From the NCBI GenBank assembly GCA_014904845.1, contig MU119640.1, positions 1 to 35,125 of the forward strand: a stretch of 35,125 nucleotides of DNA, in the 5' to 3' direction. This document shows, piece after piece, positions 33,281 through 35,125 of this stretch (positions within the stretch are counted from its first letter, which is position 1; each line of letters begins with the position of its first letter). The stretch comes from Acephala macrosclerotiorum. Taxonomy: Eukaryota > Ascomycota > Leotiomycetes > Helotiales > Mollisiaceae. The notes beneath the pieces were generated by a model. The model was not told the origin of the DNA. It searched no databases and worked only from the letters and a program-made list of their open reading frames with translations. The translations under genes and the position numbers were made by a program.

Positions 33281-34075
33281 TTTTCATCTTTCCTAGCGAC
33301 TCACCTAGCGCAATCACCTCGTCAGGTAGAACTCTGCTGCAGGGAAAGCAATTTGAATCAACGGAGGTTGAGTTGCTCTCTATAATGGCTGGGCATGATT
33401 CAAATAATCTTTTGATGTTGCGATTCAAGACTCGAGTCACAAGCGAAAAGAAGAAATTTGCAGCACACTCGCTTCCGCTCAGCCACCACAATCAGGGGTC
33501 TCTGGGGCGCAGCTACTCAGCGAAAGATGCGGTGGTAATTGGTTGGAGGTGCAGACGTATCTTTGACAGCAGACTTCCAGTGGCTGCAGCAACGCTGTGT
33601 CACACCCCAATGTCACTCAAGCCATCCCAACTTCGCGCGTGAGCAAGCCTTTTCACGAGTCTGTGACCGAACTGAGATGGTGAACGATTGCAGCTTTTCA
33701 CGTAGGATGGCTATTAGGCTGCTGTGAGCCTGATTCATAATTCACTCCTTTCCATCTCAACTTCGATCATTCAAACATCAATCCAATCCAATCATGAACC
33801 AGCGTTCCCTGGGCTTTGTCACAGACCGTGCTAGTCCAAGGTACTATATTCTGCAAAGCGTCGTGATTTTGGCCAACGAACGTCTTTGCGGTGTGAAATT
33901 GGACCAAGAAAGTTAGGGCAAGGCTGCGAAATAGCAGACTCTATCGTCACCTTCTATTGTAACTAGTCAAGATGTTGCTGGTATACCGGCCTCTCAATGT
34001 CAAAAGGAAATGGTTTATTTTTAGTCGGACTATGCGCAAAGTGTTGCCGAATCAGGTGACCCAGATGCACCAGAG
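33281..34075. other. Divergent intergenic region between the membrane protein and the HET pseudogene
   Basis: No strong gene is seen. A pyrimidine-rich stretch near 33748-33780 followed by catcaatccaatccaatcATG at 33794 looks like a promoter and leader, and leads into the small frame listed next. Confidence 0.4.
33794..33916 (+). CDS. Possible small hypothetical protein (40 residues) or orphan first exon
   Basis: ATG 33794 has a typical fungal leader and opens a 40-codon frame (MNQRSLGFVTDRASPRYY...) to TAG 33914-33916. A GT at 33841 directly after ccaag could be a splice donor, so this may be the first exon of the decayed HET gene that follows. No family is recognised, and it could be chance. 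Confidence 0.2.
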   Translation: MNQRSLGFVTDRASPRYYILQSVVILANERLCGVKLDQES

Positions 34076-34789
34076 ATGATCCGACTCGACATGCGTACTG
34101 TATCATTAGACGAGCATACCGAGGCTACAAGAGCAATACTGGGGTCCACGAACTCGGAAGCCTTCTCTTACTCAGATTACTTCATAGCGACTTTCTCAGA
34201 GTTTGAAATATCATGGGAACCGATGTCTTCGGAGCGGCAGGAAGCCGAAAAGCAACTCATTCAACGTCCTGATTATGGTCGATGGACATGGGAGACTTCC
34301 TCACCTTGTCATACGTTTGGGGAGATACTAGCAATGATCAACGACTCTGCATTTCAAGTTACTATGATCCTGTGGGAGTTTCTCCATCACTTTAAGAACT
34401 CGAAAGATATTTCAGAAAGGCGAGAGATATGGATTGATGCGTTATCCATCAACTAGGGAGACACACAGGAACGCAATACCCAAGTCAAGCGGATGGGCGA
34501 TATATATTCGAATGCTTATCACTATATTGGTTAAGAAAACAAGAGAAGCCGAGAGCTGATGAAGTTCCTTGGATTCTTGATTGATTGGGAATTGGATATA
34601 CTCAGTAGACAAACCGCAACTAGACTAGTAGAAAAGTTCATCGAAGAGAACGAGGGCCTCGAAATATAGAACGATTTATTTGGCCTTTTCTCTAGTCCCA
34701 CTGGAAAAGACTATAGATTGTTCAGAAAATTGCACTTGCTAGTAATAACGCAATGTTTTGTTGCGAAAGGCCCAGTTTCGAGACTCTAG
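34076..34789 (+). pseudogene. HET-domain (heterokaryon incompatibility) gene, degraded
   Basis: HET domains act in fungal self/non-self recognition. Here the first conserved block LSYVWGD is present at 34306-34326 but in a different frame from what surrounds it. The next blocks, INDSAFQVTMILWEFLHH and IWIDALSIN, lie in the frame of ATG 34076. The conserved Gln that should follow Ile-Asn is replaced by TAG (34454-34456), after which GDTQERNTQVKRMGDIYSNA continues in frame. Further stops are TAA 34532-34534 and TAG 34667-34669, each at a place where Gln or Trp is common in the family. The frame ends at TAG 34787-34789. At least one frameshift (near 34330-34336) and three stops make it dead. The missing tail, usually several hundred residues, may have been lost to the chromosome end. 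Confidence 0.85.
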
Positions 34790-35068
34790 CTTTGTAAGAC
34801 AAGCGAAATTCTGTCACCTGCAGTAGAATTCTTCGCAAGTGCCATAGAAACTGACTACCTAGGAGGTATAGCGATTCTCCGAAAAATTCCGCTGCCGAAA
34901 TCATATCATTCAAGGGATCATAGCCCGAATAATGCATTTCAATGCATTTCTTGATATCGACGCGTGTAGCTTCAAACGCTTCAAACTCACTTATTTGTTT
35001 ATGACAAGCAAATGCTCCCCGAAAACTGACGATAAAAATAAAGTATAAAAAATTCTAACCCTGATAAC

Positions 35069-35125
35069 TTAGGGTTAGGGTTAGGGTTAGGGTTAGGGTT
35101 AGGGTTAGGGTTAGGGTTAGGGTTA
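35069..35125 (+). repeat. Telomere repeat array (TTAGGG)n
   Basis: Nine perfect TTAGGG units plus TTA run to the last base of the window, the G-rich strand pointing outward as at a right chromosome end. The stretch 34790-35068 before it has no gene. It carries one short motif of the opposite sense, ctaaccct, at 35055-35062. Confidence 0.97.

Noticed and set aside
1..35125. tRNA, rRNA or CRISPR array
   Set aside because: No tRNA-like cloverleaf with consensus A and B boxes, no rRNA motif and no regularly spaced repeats were seen; CRISPR is not expected in a fungus.

Overview
The window is the end of a filamentous ascomycete (Pezizomycotina) chromosome. The right edge is a canonical TTAGGG telomere array (35069-35125). 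The genes carry introns of about 46-105 bp with GT/AG ends and CTRAC-like branch sites, and the families are typically fungal (Zn2Cys6 regulator, Clr5, HET, fungal CorA-like, peroxisomal copper amine oxidase). Two blocks of almost pure A+T have the look of repeat-induced point mutation (RIP). The class (for example Leotiomycetes) cannot be fixed from the sequence alone.

Layout. 1-5930: RIP-saturated AT-rich block with a diverged direct repeat and a large inverted repeat (5442-5872). 5931-8538 and 15007-16378: a subtelomeric island holding four decayed, same-strand copies of one gene family I do not recognise. 8539-15006: a complete RIP-mutated LTR retrotransposon (two 224-bp LTRs, 5-bp target duplication GAAGG) inserted inside one of those copies. 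16561-18128 (-): a broken flavin monooxygenase of the NtaA/DszA type. 18950-33280: the intact gene-bearing part, with a Clr5-domain protein, mitochondrial D-lactate dehydrogenase, a Zn2Cys6 transcription factor and a copper amine oxidase ending in the peroxisomal signal SKL on the plus strand, then a CorA-like membrane protein and a long single-exon membrane-anchored protein of unknown function on the minus strand. 34076-34789: a HET-domain pseudogene next to the telomere.

How the genes fit together. The intact genes are metabolic or regulatory: amine oxidation in peroxisomes, lactate oxidation in mitochondria, and one regulator lying just upstream of the amine oxidase and possibly linked to it. 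Both flanks show decay. In-frame stops in the broken genes are mostly TAA/TAG where Gln or Trp is expected, which fits C-to-T (G-to-A) mutation. The two LTRs are the best record of this: they differ only by transitions, and the heavy mutation stops inside each LTR.

The most interesting item is the four-copy family. It has a shared pattern (W..C..WI.AV ... F.G.G..LY ... DG.AI ... GA.P), and its fourth copy can be read across the retrotransposon insertion site. All gene models here were spliced by hand from the sequence; no database search was possible.
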